This document shows, in pieces, positions 20,001-30,531 of a DNA stretch of 64,000 nt (its first letter is position 1; each line of letters starts with the position of its first letter). A program made the translations under genes and the position numbers. The notes below the pieces were generated by a model. The model was not told where the DNA came from, did not search any database, and saw nothing but the letters and a program-made list of their open reading frames with translations. The stretch is from Deinococcus deserti VCD115 (GTDB taxonomy: Bacteria > Deinococcota > Deinococci > Deinococcales > Deinococcaceae): positions 1,156,001-1,220,000 of the forward strand of contig NC_012526.1 of assembly GCF_000020685.1 (NCBI RefSeq), read 5' to 3'.

Positions 20001-20508
20001 CCTCGTTACTTAACATTCCGTTGGAGCTTTGAGCTACGACATTCAAGAATGTTGCTCCAAGTACTGTGAAAGTCGCCACAGGCCGGACATTTATATTTTG
20101 CGCTGAGACTGTTCCATTTTTTAAAGATAGAGAAGCCATTGCGGGGGGCACGTTGACATTGAGTGCGAGGCCTTCGGCAGGTGAATAGATATCGTTAAAA
20201 GCTCTAGAGAACACTTCTTTGGTTGTGCCAGTATCTCGGCCCTCTAGTTGGACGCCGAATCGATTTGCCATTCCATCCCAACGAACAACGGCTTCCAATA
20301 CTGTATTAAGGTTATTGCATATAACTGAAGAGCCTTTTGAGTAAGTAGTTCCGGATTTGGTATCTACATAGTCCGATGGCAAAGTGTATTCACTTTGGTA
20401 CGAGAGCAAACGGAGATTACGGACAGGATCCACAAGATTCACTGCATTCGTGCCGCATCCTGCGAGAAGCCCTGCCATGCCCACACCGGCCAGAAGAAAC
20501 TTTTTCAT
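19957..20508 (-). CDS. AT-rich hypothetical lipoprotein
   Basis: 183 residues starting MKKFLLAGVGMAGLLAGCG, a clear lipoprotein signal (lipobox LAGC). The remainder is Ser/Thr/Asn-rich beta-type sequence with two later cysteines (VICNNL and the C-terminal ADCTL) that could pair. No family recognised. Its base composition and codons (TTA, ATA, AAA common) are clearly more AT-rich than both neighbours, suggesting recent acquisition. GAGAGG sits directly against the ATG, an awkward spacing; a longer frame begins at 20565 but lacks signal-peptide logic. The end of the gene lies in a 14-bp inverted repeat. Confidence 0.7.
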   Translation of the reverse strand: MKKFLLAGVGMAGLLAGCGTNAVNLVDPVRNLRLLSYQSEYTLPSDYVDTKSGTTYSKGSSVICNNLNTVLEAVVRWDGMANRFGVQLEGRDTGTTKEVFSRAFNDIYSPAEGLALNVNVPPAMASLSLKNGTVSAQNINVRPVATFTVLGATFLNVVAQSSNGMLSNEAQSVQAIPVADCTL

Positions 20509-20615
20509 ACCTCTCACTGTGCGGCGTGAACCTGACCCGAAAGTGACCTCTCCTTGAGCATCCATGAGCCGAGTGCAAATCGAATCATGAAAAATCCAGG
20601 CTAGGGCCAGGACCC

Positions 20616-21995
<1,380 letters not shown>

Positions 21996-22315
21996 CTGCC
22001 TTCCTCCTGCAAGCCGGTCGGATGGATTCCGGGGCCTGTTCACGGTGCGCGCAGCCGGGGAAGGGCACGCGACCAGCAGCGGGGAGTCTAGCAAGTTGGC
22101 TGCAGAAAAACCGGTCAGGGCCTGTGACGTACGAAAAGGGAAGAGCTCCACAGTTAGCGCGTGTACGCGAGCGGCCCCTGCAACTGCCGATGCGGGACTT
22201 CGAATGCGCCAAGGTGTCTGCCTCAGCTGTGTTCAGGATGCTGGTATTTTCTCCGCCTGGAACGGTGACTTTGGCTGCCAGACACCGTAGAGGCATTGTT
22301 GAAGAAGGCCGACTG
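21996..22315. other. Intergenic region upstream of miaB
   Basis: Contains the miaB Shine-Dalgarno, a possible -10 TAGACT on the minus strand (22085-22090) and the 3' flank of the next minus-strand gene. No gene, RNA or repeat is recognised. Confidence 0.4.
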
Positions 22316-23149
22316 TTATTCGTCGTCCCGTGGGATGGGGTAAAGCTGGCCTTCCATCACCCGAATGCGTCCTTCTGGCTGCGCGTACGTCGCATCGATC
22401 AGGCCACTGCGGTGTTGCGCGAACCAGTGTTTGAGTGCGGCTGACCGGGAAAAGATTTCACGCGTCAGCACCTGTTCGGCTTCGAGACCCCTGCCGGCCA
22501 GGATCATGTTGCCGTAGTAGCCGCCCACGCGTGCCCGGAGGAACGGCACGTCCGGTTGAGGCTGCTTCAGCATGGCTTTCAGGTCGGTGAGGTTCCGCGC
22601 GCCCTCCTGAGCAGGGACGTAAGAGTAGGCGCGGGTCCGGTCGGCCAGCCGCACGCCGTCCCAGCCCAGCACCGTGTTCAGGCTGGGGCTCACGGCATAG
22701 GACCAGTCGTAGTAGGCCAGGACATCCGACGCGAACAGGATTTCCTTAAGTCCATCTCGGTTCAGGTCCGTGAAGGTTGCCCCGTAGTTCCCGCCGTCGA
22801 GAATGCCCAGATTGCGCACCGGGCCGGTGTCCTGCGTGAACAGGTATACCGTCTGGCAGCAATGCGCGCCTCCGCTGAAGTCACTGATGACCAGTTCAGG
22901 CCGTCCGCCGGGCCGAAGTGGCTGCAGTTCTGCCGTCAGGCTCCAGCCGGTGACTTTCAGGACGGTGCGGGTGCCGTTGCGTACCACCGCGACCGCCTCA
23001 GTGTTTCTCGCGTCATCCCTGGGGGAGACCTGTACGGTCAGCGTGCCCCACTTCAGGACCTGGGGCTGCTGGGCCTGAGCCAGCGGCGCAGGGGACAGCA
23101 GGACGAGGCAGGCAAAGGCCAGGCTGGGGCGCATGGTCGGAGATCGCAT
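22316..23149 (-). CDS. Secreted protein with a Ca-loop-like motif, function unknown
   Basis: 277 residues. A signal peptide (MRPSLAFACLVLLSPAPLAQA) leads to a mature domain with ELVISDFSGGAHCCQTVYLF and FTDLNRDGLKEILFASD; the D-x-N-x-D-G-x-x-E loop resembles calcium-binding loops of FG-GAP/VCBS-type repeats. A vicinal CC pair is present. Periplasmic or surface location is likely; no function assigned. TAGCCT (plus-strand 23156-23161) is 6 nt before the ATG at 23149, with a GGAGG between, so the message is leaderless or nearly so; an in-frame Met lies five codons in. Confidence 0.75.
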   Translation of the reverse strand: MRSPTMRPSLAFACLVLLSPAPLAQAQQPQVLKWGTLTVQVSPRDDARNTEAVAVVRNGTRTVLKVTGWSLTAELQPLRPGGRPELVISDFSGGAHCCQTVYLFTQDTGPVRNLGILDGGNYGATFTDLNRDGLKEILFASDVLAYYDWSYAVSPSLNTVLGWDGVRLADRTRAYSYVPAQEGARNLTDLKAMLKQPQPDVPFLRARVGGYYGNMILAGRGLEAEQVLTREIFSRSAALKHWFAQHRSGLIDATYAQPEGRIRVMEGQLYPIPRDDE

Positions 23150-23165
23150 GCCTCCAGGCTAAGCT

Positions 23166-24362
23166 TTACTCCTGCGCCGCGAGACCCAGGCCCAGCAGGC
23201 GGTCGTCCATTCCACGGGCGGCCACCAGCTGCGCTCCTGCAAAAGGCAGTTCGGTCGGGACCGCCAGTGCCGGAACACCGAGAAGACTGAACGGGACGTT
23301 GAGCCTCAGCACGGCGCGGCGAAGCACCGTGGTTCCGCCAGGCAGGTCTATCTCCTCCTGGCCAGCCAATGGGGGTGGCACTGGAACGACCGGAGCCAGC
23401 AGCACGTCATGGCGTGACAGCACACTGTCCAGATAGGCCCGGTACTCGGCACGCCGCGTATGGGCCTCATGGACCGCTTCCTCGCTCAGGGCCTGCCCCT
23501 GTCGCAGCAGCCCCAGGGTGAACGGCAGAAAGCCCGGGTCTTCTTGTTGCAGCGCAGCCGCGTGCACCTGCGCAGCCTCGCTGAGCACGATGGGTGTGTA
23601 GGCGTCCAGCATCTCCGGAAGCTCAACCGCAGCCACAACCGCGCCCTGGGCTTCAAGCCGGCCCGCATAGGCCTTCACCGCGTCGCGCACCTCGGGTGCT
23701 ACCCAGCCTTCAGGCAGCCACAACCCGACCCGGACCCCGGACCAGCGTTGAGGCTGTACCGTCGCGCCCGTCAGTGCCTCGTGAACCCGGACCACCGTGG
23801 CCAGGTCACGGGCGAGCGGTCCGGCATGGTCACACGTCCATGACAGCGGCAGTACGCCCTCGGTGCTCCAGGCGGCGTGGCCTTTGGTCGGTTTGTAGCC
23901 CACCACCCCACACCACGCCGCGGGCACACGAATGCTGCCCCCGGTATCGGTGCCCAGGGCGAAATCCACCTGATTCAGCGCCACGCTGACGGCCGCGCCG
24001 CCGCTGCTGCCGCCCGGGAGACGCTGAGGCTCGAATGGATGGCTGGTGCCACCGTACCCGTTCAGGCCGGTAATGCCCAGCGCAATCTCGTGAAGGTGCG
24101 TCTTGCCGGTGGCGCTGGCTCCCAGGGCCAGCAGCTGCTGCACCAGCACACTAGGCCCCGGGTCAGCAACGGCCGCGCGGGTACTGGCCGCCAGGGGCCA
24201 GCCGGGAACGCCAAACAGATCCTTGACGCTGAACGTCAGTCCCGAGAGTGGCCCATGCGGGTCGCCTGCCAGGGGAAGAGCTGGCCGGTAGGCCCAGGCC
24301 CGCTGCGGATCTTGAAAAGCGGCCTCACCAAGCGGAGACGCAGGAGAACGGTGGTCTGCCAT
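23166..24362 (-). CDS. Amidase signature family amidase
   Basis: 398 residues. The Ser-cisSer-Lys triad is visible and correctly spaced: Lys47 (FSVKDLFG), Ser119 in [10 protein letters not shown] and Ser143 in [12 protein letters not shown]. Shorter than GatA and without the GatA-specific C-terminal region, so more likely a stand-alone amidase of the AmiD/AtzF-like group; substrate unknown. TACCCT (plus-strand 24370-24375) lies 7 nt before the ATG, giving a leaderless start. Confidence 0.88.
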   Translation of the reverse strand: MADHRSPASPLGEAAFQDPQRAWAYRPALPLAGDPHGPLSGLTFSVKDLFGVPGWPLAASTRAAVADPGPSVLVQQLLALGASATGKTHLHEIALGITGLNGYGGTSHPFEPQRLPGGSSGGAAVSVALNQVDFALGTDTGGSIRVPAAWCGVVGYKPTKGHAAWSTEGVLPLSWTCDHAGPLARDLATVVRVHEALTGATVQPQRWSGVRVGLWLPEGWVAPEVRDAVKAYAGRLEAQGAVVAAVELPEMLDAYTPIVLSEAAQVHAAALQQEDPGFLPFTLGLLRQGQALSEEAVHEAHTRRAEYRAYLDSVLSRHDVLLAPVVPVPPPLAGQEEIDLPGGTTVLRRAVLRLNVPFSLLGVPALAVPTELPFAGAQLVAARGMDDRLLGLGLAAQE

Positions 24363-24554
24363 TGTAAACAGGGTAGCGGTTCAGGAGGTCTGCCCCGGTC
24401 TGGTCTCCTGAACTACGTTGCCCGGCCTCATACGGGCTGGTGACGTTCGGGGACGACGGTGGGGGAGAGTGCCCGTCGGCAACCTGAAGCGGTGTTCGCG
24501 GCGCAGCGCTTCGCGATTCCTGCGTTCCGACCACCGTCGGAACCGGGGCCCGGA

Positions 24555-25055
24555 TCAGAACGGCAGGATGGGAGGCTGCTTCCACTGGCCCTGCGCCAGG
24601 GTGAAGGGTCCGAAGGCCTGTTCACCCAGTGGACCAAGGTTCAGGCTGAATCCACCGTCGAGCCGGTAGGTGACCAGCTGACCGCGCGCCACTTTCAGGA
24701 ATGACGCAGCGGTATTCAGCGTGACCGGTACCGCAATATTGGCGACCTGCTGTGCGGTGCCGCGAGCCGGCAGATTTACGTTGGGGAACTCCACCTGGCC
24801 GACCTGCGCACCGTCGATCACCAGCTGACCGGCCAGATTGGCCATCCGCAGGGGCAGCGGATTGGGATTGGTGACCTGCAGGTTCATGGTCAGGTGGGCC
24901 ACGGCCGGGCCCCCGCCCAGCCCGCCTGGCAGCGTCAGGCCAGTCAGGCGGACCTGCTGCACGTCCACGGTGGGGACCTGCACGATGGGTTGTGTTGGTG
25001 TACACGCGCTGAAGGTCAGGGCGGACACGGCAGTCAGCGGCAGCAGTCGTCGCAT
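24555..25055 (-). CDS. WHy/LEA2-domain lipoprotein
   Basis: 166 residues. A signal peptide with a lipobox-like end (ALTFSAC, Cys18) precedes one WHy/LEA14-type beta-sandwich: [11 protein letters not shown], then [30 protein letters not shown], the typical N-P-N-P-x-P strand pair, then a second half with [26 protein letters not shown]. WHy proteins are linked to desiccation and oxidative tolerance, including in Deinococcus; that role here is inferred from family. TAGTCT (plus-strand 25062-25067) is 6 nt from the ATG, so leaderless. Confidence 0.82.
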   Translation of the reverse strand: MRRLLPLTAVSALTFSACTPTQPIVQVPTVDVQQVRLTGLTLPGGLGGGPAVAHLTMNLQVTNPNPLPLRMANLAGQLVIDGAQVGQVEFPNVNLPARGTAQQVANIAVPVTLNTAASFLKVARGQLVTYRLDGGFSLNLGPLGEQAFGPFTLAQGQWKQPPILPF

Positions 25056-25164
25056 GCGCCCAGACTAAGCCCTGCTTCTCACGGAAGTCTGATGCAGCCA
25101 GACCAGAAAGGATGCTCAAGATTGCCGCTGTTCATGGAGAGAAATCGTGCAGTACGCTGCCTTC

Positions 25165-26313
25165 ATGCGGCAACAAGGACGGCACTGGCACGGGCGCTCA
25201 CTGGCGTTGGCGGCCGCACTTCTGGGTGGGGCTCAGGCCACGAATCTTGACTTTTCGGGAGCTGTTCATAGTCCGGCAGGCGGCGGCTGGTCTGCCGGCA
25301 CCGTCCGCTTCGGAGTGTCCGATGTTGGTTTCGCGGGCGGAACGGTGGCCCTGGGCCTGTCGACCCGGGCAGCAGACCTGCAGTTCAGCCGGGGGTTCTC
25401 CCTGGCACCTCTCGGCGCAGTCACGGCGCGTACCGACCTGGCGGTCACCTGGCAGGGTGGGGTGCGGACCCAGGCAAGAGTCAACGGGGCCCTGGGCCCG
25501 GTCGCACTGAACGTCGGTGCGGCGCTCTTTACGACCTCGCTGGCCAGTGTCGATCCTCTGGCGTCTTATGCGTTTCAGGCCAGCGACCTGCGTGATCGTG
25601 GCTGGAATGCAGACCTGACGGCCCGGTACCGCCTCAGCCGCCTGCTGGTGCTTCAGGGAGGCGCTGAGCTCGGCGCACAGCCGCAGGCGTTTGTGGGTGT
25701 GGAAGGCCGCCGTGACCTCATCCGGATTCTGCCCCCTGCGGATGGCAGTGAAACAGAGCCCGCTGAACCACAGGAAGCACAAGAGTCCGATATCTCGGCA
25801 ACCAGCAGCCCAGCCTCGCCAGCGGTGCCGGAGACGTCGGCTCCACAGGATGAGTCTGCGCCGGAAGAGCAGCCAGACGGATCAGCAGAGCTTGAAAGCG
25901 ACGACCCGGCTGCGGCAGAACCGGAAACTGAAGTGACCGGCACCATCATCTGGCGTCTCGGCGCACGGGCAGGGCGGGATGTCCTGGGTGTGACCGCTGG
26001 GGTTGGGTACGCCGCGCCATCCGGGTTGAACCTGGGACTTGATGCCCTGATTGGCCCGGGGAGCTTCGGTGTTACCGCCAGTCTCAGTGCGGCAGATGTT
26101 CTGGGTGAAGGGACCACCCTGCGGGTATATGGGGCCTTTGAGCCATGGCGTAACCACACCATGCCACTGCGTGCGGGCCTGGAGGCTACGCTGCCGGCTG
26201 GTCCCGGAGAACTGGGGTTAGACCTGCGGGGAGGACAGGCGTCTAATGGCAGTCTCGGGTATGGGGCGCGTATTTCGTATTCGCTGCCCCTCGGGAACTC
26301 GGAGCGCCCCTAA
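25165..26313 (+). CDS. Secreted beta-rich protein, barrel-like, with an acidic linker
   Basis: 382 residues. A signal peptide (RSLALAAALLGGAQA) is followed by alternating Gly/aromatic beta-strand sequence. A Glu/Pro/Ser-rich acidic, low-complexity stretch (about residues 191-259) interrupts it, then more strands follow (LGARAGRDVLGVTAGVGYAAPSG...YGARISYSLPLG) ending in a typical barrel-like C-terminus. I read it as an outer-membrane or surface barrel-like protein, not a named family. TACGCT (25153-25158) is 6 nt before ATG 25165; a GTG at 25147 is upstream of that box and unlikely. Confidence 0.7.
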   Translation: MRQQGRHWHGRSLALAAALLGGAQATNLDFSGAVHSPAGGGWSAGTVRFGVSDVGFAGGTVALGLSTRAADLQFSRGFSLAPLGAVTARTDLAVTWQGGVRTQARVNGALGPVALNVGAALFTTSLASVDPLASYAFQASDLRDRGWNADLTARYRLSRLLVLQGGAELGAQPQAFVGVEGRRDLIRILPPADGSETEPAEPQEAQESDISATSSPASPAVPETSAPQDESAPEEQPDGSAELESDDPAAAEPETEVTGTIIWRLGARAGRDVLGVTAGVGYAAPSGLNLGLDALIGPGSFGVTASLSAADVLGEGTTLRVYGAFEPWRNHTMPLRAGLEATLPAGPGELGLDLRGGQASNGSLGYGARISYSLPLGNSERP

Positions 26314-26412
26314 ACCTGAGAACTATGAGTTGCCAGTAGGTCTCCAGGACCTTAAAGCTGTGGTCAGCACGGCGAACCGCTTCTCATGGACGGGGACCCG
26401 ATACTACTCCCT

Positions 26413-27063
26413 GTGAAGAACTTTCTGACCATGACCCTGATTGCTGTTCTCGCCTCGGGCGCCAGCGCGCAGAGTGCGCAGGACATCATCTCTAAAGTCG
26501 ATGCCACCCAGAAGGCTGCCAAGGACGTCTCCTTCCGCCTGAGTGGCAACGCGAGCCTGGAGACCAGCTCACAGAAAATTGACATGACCATCAAGAGCAT
26601 TCCGGCACAGGGGGTTGCACGGCTTCAATTTGCCGCTCCTGACGCCCTGGCTGACAATGTCGTCGTGGCCGACAGGTCGGAAGTACGCCAGTACCTGTTC
26701 CTGACCAACCAGGTCACCGTCACCCCACTGAAGGAGGCTGCATCTAACGCCGGTTTCGGTGGCCTCGACTTCACCCAGTTCAGCAATCCGGCTGCCCTGC
26801 TCAAGGACTACAGCGTAAAACTGCTCGCCACGTCAGGTGCAGCCGGAAAGCGGGTCTTCCAGCTGGAGGCCACGCCAAAGAATGGGGGCGACCGCGCCCG
26901 GTTGTGGATCACCGAAGCCGGCTGGCGTCCCACCAGAATGCAGCTGCTCAGCGGTGGCCGGACCGTAGCTGACCTGACGGTTTCCAATTACCGCATCAAC
27001 TCGGGCCTGACCGTCGCAGGTCTCAAAACCCTGCCCAAGAACGCAGAGATTATTCGTCAGTAA
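26413..27063 (+). CDS. LolA-like outer-membrane lipoprotein-carrier family protein
   Basis: 216 residues. Signal peptide [19 protein letters not shown], then a LolA/LppX-type half-barrel: [78 protein letters not shown]. LolA-family proteins carry lipids or lipoproteins across the periplasm. The GTG at 26413 is preceded by GATACT (26400-26405) at 7 nt; the upstream in-frame ATG at 26386 would put the promoter inside the gene and break the signal peptide. Confidence 0.78.
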   Translation: MKNFLTMTLIAVLASGASAQSAQDIISKVDATQKAAKDVSFRLSGNASLETSSQKIDMTIKSIPAQGVARLQFAAPDALADNVVVADRSEVRQYLFLTNQVTVTPLKEAASNAGFGGLDFTQFSNPAALLKDYSVKLLATSGAAGKRVFQLEATPKNGGDRARLWITEAGWRPTRMQLLSGGRTVADLTVSNYRINSGLTVAGLKTLPKNAEIIRQ

Positions 27064-27099
27064 AGGACAGCTACGCCCGGAGCCTGAAATGACCAGAAA

Positions 27100-27128
27100 G
27101 ACCCCCGCCGTACGGCGGGGGTCCTTGT
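27100..27128. terminator. Bidirectional terminator between LolA-like and NlpC/P60 genes
   Basis: A perfect 11-bp stem (GACCCCCGCCG / CGGCGGGGGTC) with a 2-nt centre between convergent genes; minus-strand flank TTTCTGG, plus-strand flank CTTGT. Confidence 0.8.
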
Positions 27129-27149
27129 CGATGAAAGTGGATGTGTTGC

Positions 27150-27785
27150 TTAGTTCAGAACGCGGCGGGCGCCCTGGTAGCGGCTTGCCCAGTAGGGGTT
27201 GCTGAACAGGGGCTCGACCATCGAGCGGCCCTTGTAGCTGTTGGCGTTGGCCATCAGGCCGCCGCCCAGGTAGATCCCGACGTGGCTGGCGGTGCGGCCG
27301 GTGGTGTTGAAGAACACCAGGTCACCTTCACGCAGGTGGCTGCGGTTCACTGGAGCGCCGACGCGCCACTGTTGAGCCGCGGTGCGGGGAAGGTTGATCC
27401 CCATCTGGCGGAACACGTTCATGGTGTAGGAGGAGCAGTCAATGCCTCCACTGCCGTTTCCCCCGAGAACGTAGCGGATGCCCAGGAAGCGGGTGGCGGC
27501 GCTGCGAACGAACGCGCCTCCCCGGCTTGGGGCAGCGGCAGCCTGAGGGGCCCGGGCGGGTGCCTTCGCGGCGGAGGGCGCGCCCCCGGTGTTCAGGCGC
27601 TGGCCCACCTGGATGGTGGTGCTGCTGAGTTTGTTCAGCTTCATCAGCGTGCTGGCATCCATGCCGGTGGCACGCGCCACGGAGTACAGGGTGTCTCCAG
27701 GCTTGACGGTGTAGGTAGCGGCGGTGGCATTGCTGAACGTAAGCGCGGCAAATGCAAGGGCAAGAAGGGTAGGGAAACGTTTCAT
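27150..27785 (-). CDS. LysM and NlpC/P60 cell-wall endopeptidase
   Basis: 211 residues: signal peptide (residues 1-22), one LysM ([19 protein letters not shown] to VGQRL, about 23-64), an Ala/Pro linker, then NlpC/P60 with Cys117 ([13 protein letters not shown]) and His168 ([11 protein letters not shown]). Cuts stem-peptide bonds in peptidoglycan. No Shine-Dalgarno; TAAACT (plus-strand 27797-27802) is 11 nt before the ATG, implying a leader of only a few nucleotides. I looked for a ydaO-type c-di-AMP riboswitch upstream, common for such genes elsewhere, and did not see one. Confidence 0.9.
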   Translation of the reverse strand: MKRFPTLLALAFAALTFSNATAATYTVKPGDTLYSVARATGMDASTLMKLNKLSSTTIQVGQRLNTGGAPSAAKAPARAPQAAAAPSRGGAFVRSAATRFLGIRYVLGGNGSGGIDCSSYTMNVFRQMGINLPRTAAQQWRVGAPVNRSHLREGDLVFFNTTGRTASHVGIYLGGGLMANANSYKGRSMVEPLFSNPYWASRYQGARRVLN

Positions 27786-28138
27786 CGACAGGGAGAAGTT
27801 TAACGTATCTTTATTTAGTTGCCCTTAATACACGGGAAAACCGAGGGATTTATGCGCCCATGCGCCCATTATGCGTTCTAGTAATCATTCACCCAATCGG
27901 AAATGAGCCGAATAGCTCAGGGTTCTCAGACTTCAGCTCATCTCAGCATGATGGGCGAAAGCGTGCGCGCATACAGCCTGCAAGATCGTTAGACATCAAA
28001 CGCTGTCTCAGGATTCTCATGCACGGAATCTGACCTGCGTCTTTAGGCTGACTACAGGACGGTGCAGGTCTCGCGCCTATACTTGGCTCACGACCCGGAT
28101 GCCGGTCAATGGCATCTCGGTGCCCAGCAGGAGGATGC
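27786..28138. promoter_or_regulatory. Divergent control region, NlpC/P60 and a hypothetical gene
   Basis: AT-richer than its surroundings. On the plus strand TATACT (28078-28083) is a good -10 for the following SD-type gene. On the minus strand TAAACT serves the NlpC/P60 gene. A short ATGCGCCC tandem duplication (about 27852-27868) and a small TGAGC/GCTCA stem (about 27905) are present. No gene is recognised. Confidence 0.4.
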
Positions 28139-28504
28139 ATGAAGGAACCCATGACCACTGACCAGTTGCTGCAAGGTCTCAAGCACTACCGCCGCATTGC
28201 CCGTCAGGACATGTTGCGTGCTGGTGAAACGCCGCATCCGGAGGCTTTTTTGCAGCACGCGGAAAGTCGCCGTGAAATCTATGCGGCCCTGGGCACCTAT
28301 GCGGAGCAGCACGCCAGTGACGAGGTCATTGAACATGCGCTGGAGCTGTACCGGCAACTCCCCTTCGTGACCGGGACGCCGGAGCATGAGCACGCCGACC
28401 TCAAGGGACGCGAAAATGCGCTGGAGAACTTTTTCCTGCTGGTAGGTCTTGATCCCAAGGCTCGCCGCGAGGCCCGCAGCAAACGCCCCAAGCTGACGTC
28501 CTGA
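28139..28504 (+). CDS. Conserved hypothetical helical protein
   Basis: 121 residues, no signal peptide or membrane helix, mostly amphipathic helix (LLQGLKHYRRIARQDML, AESRREIYAALGTYAEQH, IEHALELYRQLPFVTG, ENALENFFLLVGLDPKARR). I do not recognise a named domain. GGAGG at 28131-28135 fixes the ATG at 28139. It has its own promoter (TATACT, 28078-28083) and a leader near 50 nt. Confidence 0.65.
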   Translation: MKEPMTTDQLLQGLKHYRRIARQDMLRAGETPHPEAFLQHAESRREIYAALGTYAEQHASDEVIEHALELYRQLPFVTGTPEHEHADLKGRENALENFFLLVGLDPKARREARSKRPKLTS

Positions 28505-28583
28505 GGGCGCGGCATCACGTCTTTGCGGGTGCTTGCTGCGGCGTCAAAGCAGGAGGCCACAGCAGGGCACTAGACTGCCCGGT

Positions 28584-28850
28584 ATGGCTCATCCCGAATT
28601 TGTTGGACTGGTCAACTCCTTGCAGGCTACCGCTGAGGCGGCCCTGGGTGACCTGAACGCCGCCTCAGCGAGCGCCGCACGAGACGGACTGCTGGCCGAA
28701 AACCGAGCGCGTCAGACGGCCGAGCGCAGCCTGAAACTTCTCACCATGCTGGCGGAAAAAACCCGTGGAAACCTTGATTTCACTGAAGCTGACCTGCTGA
28801 CCCAGGCGATTGGCAGCCTGCGCGAACGACTCAGCGCCAGCGGTAACTGA
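28584..28850 (+). CDS. DUF1844-family small protein
   Basis: 88 residues, acidic N-terminus MAHPEFVGLVNSLQATAEAALG and a helical remainder (RQTAERSLKLLTMLAEKTRGNLDFTEADLLTQAIGSLRERL), which fits the short DUF1844 family. Function unknown. TAGACT (28571-28576) lies 7 nt before the ATG, so leaderless. Its stop is one base before the GTG of dtd, so the two are translated together. Confidence 0.72.
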   Translation: MAHPEFVGLVNSLQATAEAALGDLNAASASAARDGLLAENRARQTAERSLKLLTMLAEKTRGNLDFTEADLLTQAIGSLRERLSASGN

Positions 28851-28851
28851 G

Positions 28852-29292
28852 GTGCGGGCGGTACTGCAGCGGGTCACCCGCGCCACATGCACGGTCGAGG
28901 GGACAATCACAGGTCAGACAGGCCCGGGGCTGCTGATACTGCTGGGGGTGGCTCCCACGGACACACCTGAGGTTGCCTGTGCACTGGCTGGCAAGACTGC
29001 AAAGTTGCGAATCTTCAATGACGAAGCGGGCAAGATGAACCGCAGCGTACTGGACATCGGTGGCGGGGTCCTCAGTATCAGTCAGTTCACGTTGTATGCC
29101 GATACGCGCAGCGGAAACAGACCAAGCTTTATTGCCGCGGCTCCGCCTGATCGGGCCCGGGAGTTGTACGGGGCGTTCAATGAGGCCCTGCGTGCACAGG
29201 GCCTTGAGGTCAGCGAGGGGGTCTTCGGGGCACATATGGTTCTGGACCTGACCAATGACGGTCCGGTCACGATCACGCTGGACGTGCCCTGA
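28852..29292 (+). CDS. dtd: D-aminoacyl-tRNA deacylase
   Basis: 146 residues. Begins VRAVLQRVTRATCTV (the family start) from a GTG one base after the DUF1844 stop. Family landmarks: GPGLLILLGVAPTDT, KLRIFNDEAGKMNRSV, SISQFTLYADTRSGNRPSF (with the catalytic Thr/Ser region) and LTNDGPVTITLD (cross-subunit Gly-cisPro region). It frees tRNA from D-amino acids and from mischarged glycine. Coupled to the DUF1844 gene. Confidence 0.94.
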   Translation: MRAVLQRVTRATCTVEGTITGQTGPGLLILLGVAPTDTPEVACALAGKTAKLRIFNDEAGKMNRSVLDIGGGVLSISQFTLYADTRSGNRPSFIAAAPPDRARELYGAFNEALRAQGLEVSEGVFGAHMVLDLTNDGPVTITLDVP

Positions 29293-29332
29293 AACGCGTC
29301 TTCTCACCTCGTCTCTCGCTATTCTGGCGGGC

Positions 29333-30466
29333 ATGAAGCTCTCCGGACTGTTGCTGGTTGCCGCGCTGACGATGGGTGTGGCCGGCGCCTACACCGTTAA
29401 GCCCGGCGATACGTTGTATTCCATTGCACGCGCACATGGCACCACGGTCGCGGAACTGACCCGTCTGAACAGCCTGAGTGGCACGGAAATCAGTGTCGGG
29501 CAGGAACTCCGGGTACCGGGGCAGCCAGCGCCCTCTGCGCGGCCTGCTCCGTCTCCTGGCGCGGCACCTTCCAGCCCGAAACCGGCAGCGGCACAGCCCA
29601 GTCTGCCCAGGTCCCTGCCCGCAGACCAGCTGGCTCCCACTCCGGCGACGGCCCGTATTGCCGGGGTCAACATCCGCGTGCCGCAGAGCCTGCGCATGGG
29701 AGAAGCCTTTACGGTCCGTCTCAGTGGAACCCGGGCGGCCCAGGCCACCGTGCGTTTTCCCAGTGAGATCGGGGAAGACGTCAGGGAGCCTGCCGAGGTC
29801 CTGCGCCCTATCGGTGCGGCAGGAGAGTACCTGGTCCTGGGCCGCGTGGTGCTGGGCAAGACCACCCCTTTGGTCTACGAGGTGAGCCTGAACGGTGAGC
29901 TGATCCGTGGCCGTATTCCGGTCGTGGGACTTGATCAGCCGATCCAGCACCTGAACCTGCCTCCCAAGATCAGCGGCGTGCTGCAGGACCCCAGACGGGC
30001 AGCCGAAGACGCAGCGGTCGAGAAAGTCTACGCGCGCCGCACGCCGCAGCTCTGGTCGCGTCCGTTTGCGCCTGCGCTGGCAGGAATCAGACCCAGCAGC
30101 AGCAGCTTTGCCCAGCCCCGCACCTATGTGGCGGGTGGGCAGGTGGCTTATCACTTCGGCACGGACTACCCGGCGCGAGCTGGAACGCCTGTGCTTGCCG
30201 TAAACGACGGCACCGTAGTGCTGGCGGGGAATTATCCGGTAAGAGGCGGTCTGGTTGCGATTGACCACGGTGCAGGGGTAACCAGCCTGTACTTCCACCA
30301 GTCCCGGGTGGTCGTCAAGCCGGGACAGCAGGTGACGCGCGGGCAGAAAATTGGCGAAGTGGGCAGCACCGGCCTCAGCGGCGGACCCCACCTGCACCTG
30401 GAACTTCGGGTGCGTGGCGAGGGCACCAATCCTGCTGGCTGGATAAACCGCATCTGGCCCCAATAA
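29333..30466 (+). CDS. LysM and M23 metallopeptidase (cell-wall endopeptidase)
   Basis: 377 residues. Signal peptide MKLSGLLLVAALTMGVAGA, LysM ([18 protein letters not shown], nearly identical to that of the NlpC/P60 protein encoded at 27150), a Pro/Ala linker, an intermediate beta domain, and a C-terminal LytM/M23 domain with Zn ligands in YHFGTDYPARAGTPV (H...D) and GGPHLHLELR (HxH). TATTCT (29320-29325) is 7 nt before the ATG, so leaderless. A strong terminator follows. Confidence 0.92.
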   Translation: MKLSGLLLVAALTMGVAGAYTVKPGDTLYSIARAHGTTVAELTRLNSLSGTEISVGQELRVPGQPAPSARPAPSPGAAPSSPKPAAAQPSLPRSLPADQLAPTPATARIAGVNIRVPQSLRMGEAFTVRLSGTRAAQATVRFPSEIGEDVREPAEVLRPIGAAGEYLVLGRVVLGKTTPLVYEVSLNGELIRGRIPVVGLDQPIQHLNLPPKISGVLQDPRRAAEDAAVEKVYARRTPQLWSRPFAPALAGIRPSSSSFAQPRTYVAGGQVAYHFGTDYPARAGTPVLAVNDGTVVLAGNYPVRGGLVAIDHGAGVTSLYFHQSRVVVKPGQQVTRGQKIGEVGSTGLSGGPHLHLELRVRGEGTNPAGWINRIWPQ

Positions 30467-30499
30467 AAGAGAAGCTGACTGTTGCTGAACACAAAATGG

Positions 30500-30531
30500 A
30501 GCCACCGGGGGTTTTCTCGTCGGTGGCTTTA
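30500..30531 (+). terminator. Intrinsic terminator after the M23 gene
   Basis: AGCCACCG (30500-30507) pairs with CGGTGGCT (30521-30528), followed by TTA; loop 13 nt. Confidence 0.75.

Noticed and set aside
27852..27868. Tandem ATGCGCCC duplication
   Set aside because: Only two copies; too short to call a repeat element.
27900..27945. Possible tRNA-like element with a small TGAGC/GCTCA stem
   Set aside because: No cloverleaf, T-loop or acceptor stem can be drawn.
27786..28138. Possible ydaO (c-di-AMP) riboswitch before the NlpC/P60 gene
   Set aside because: The conserved core is not visible, and the promoter lies too near the start for a structured leader.
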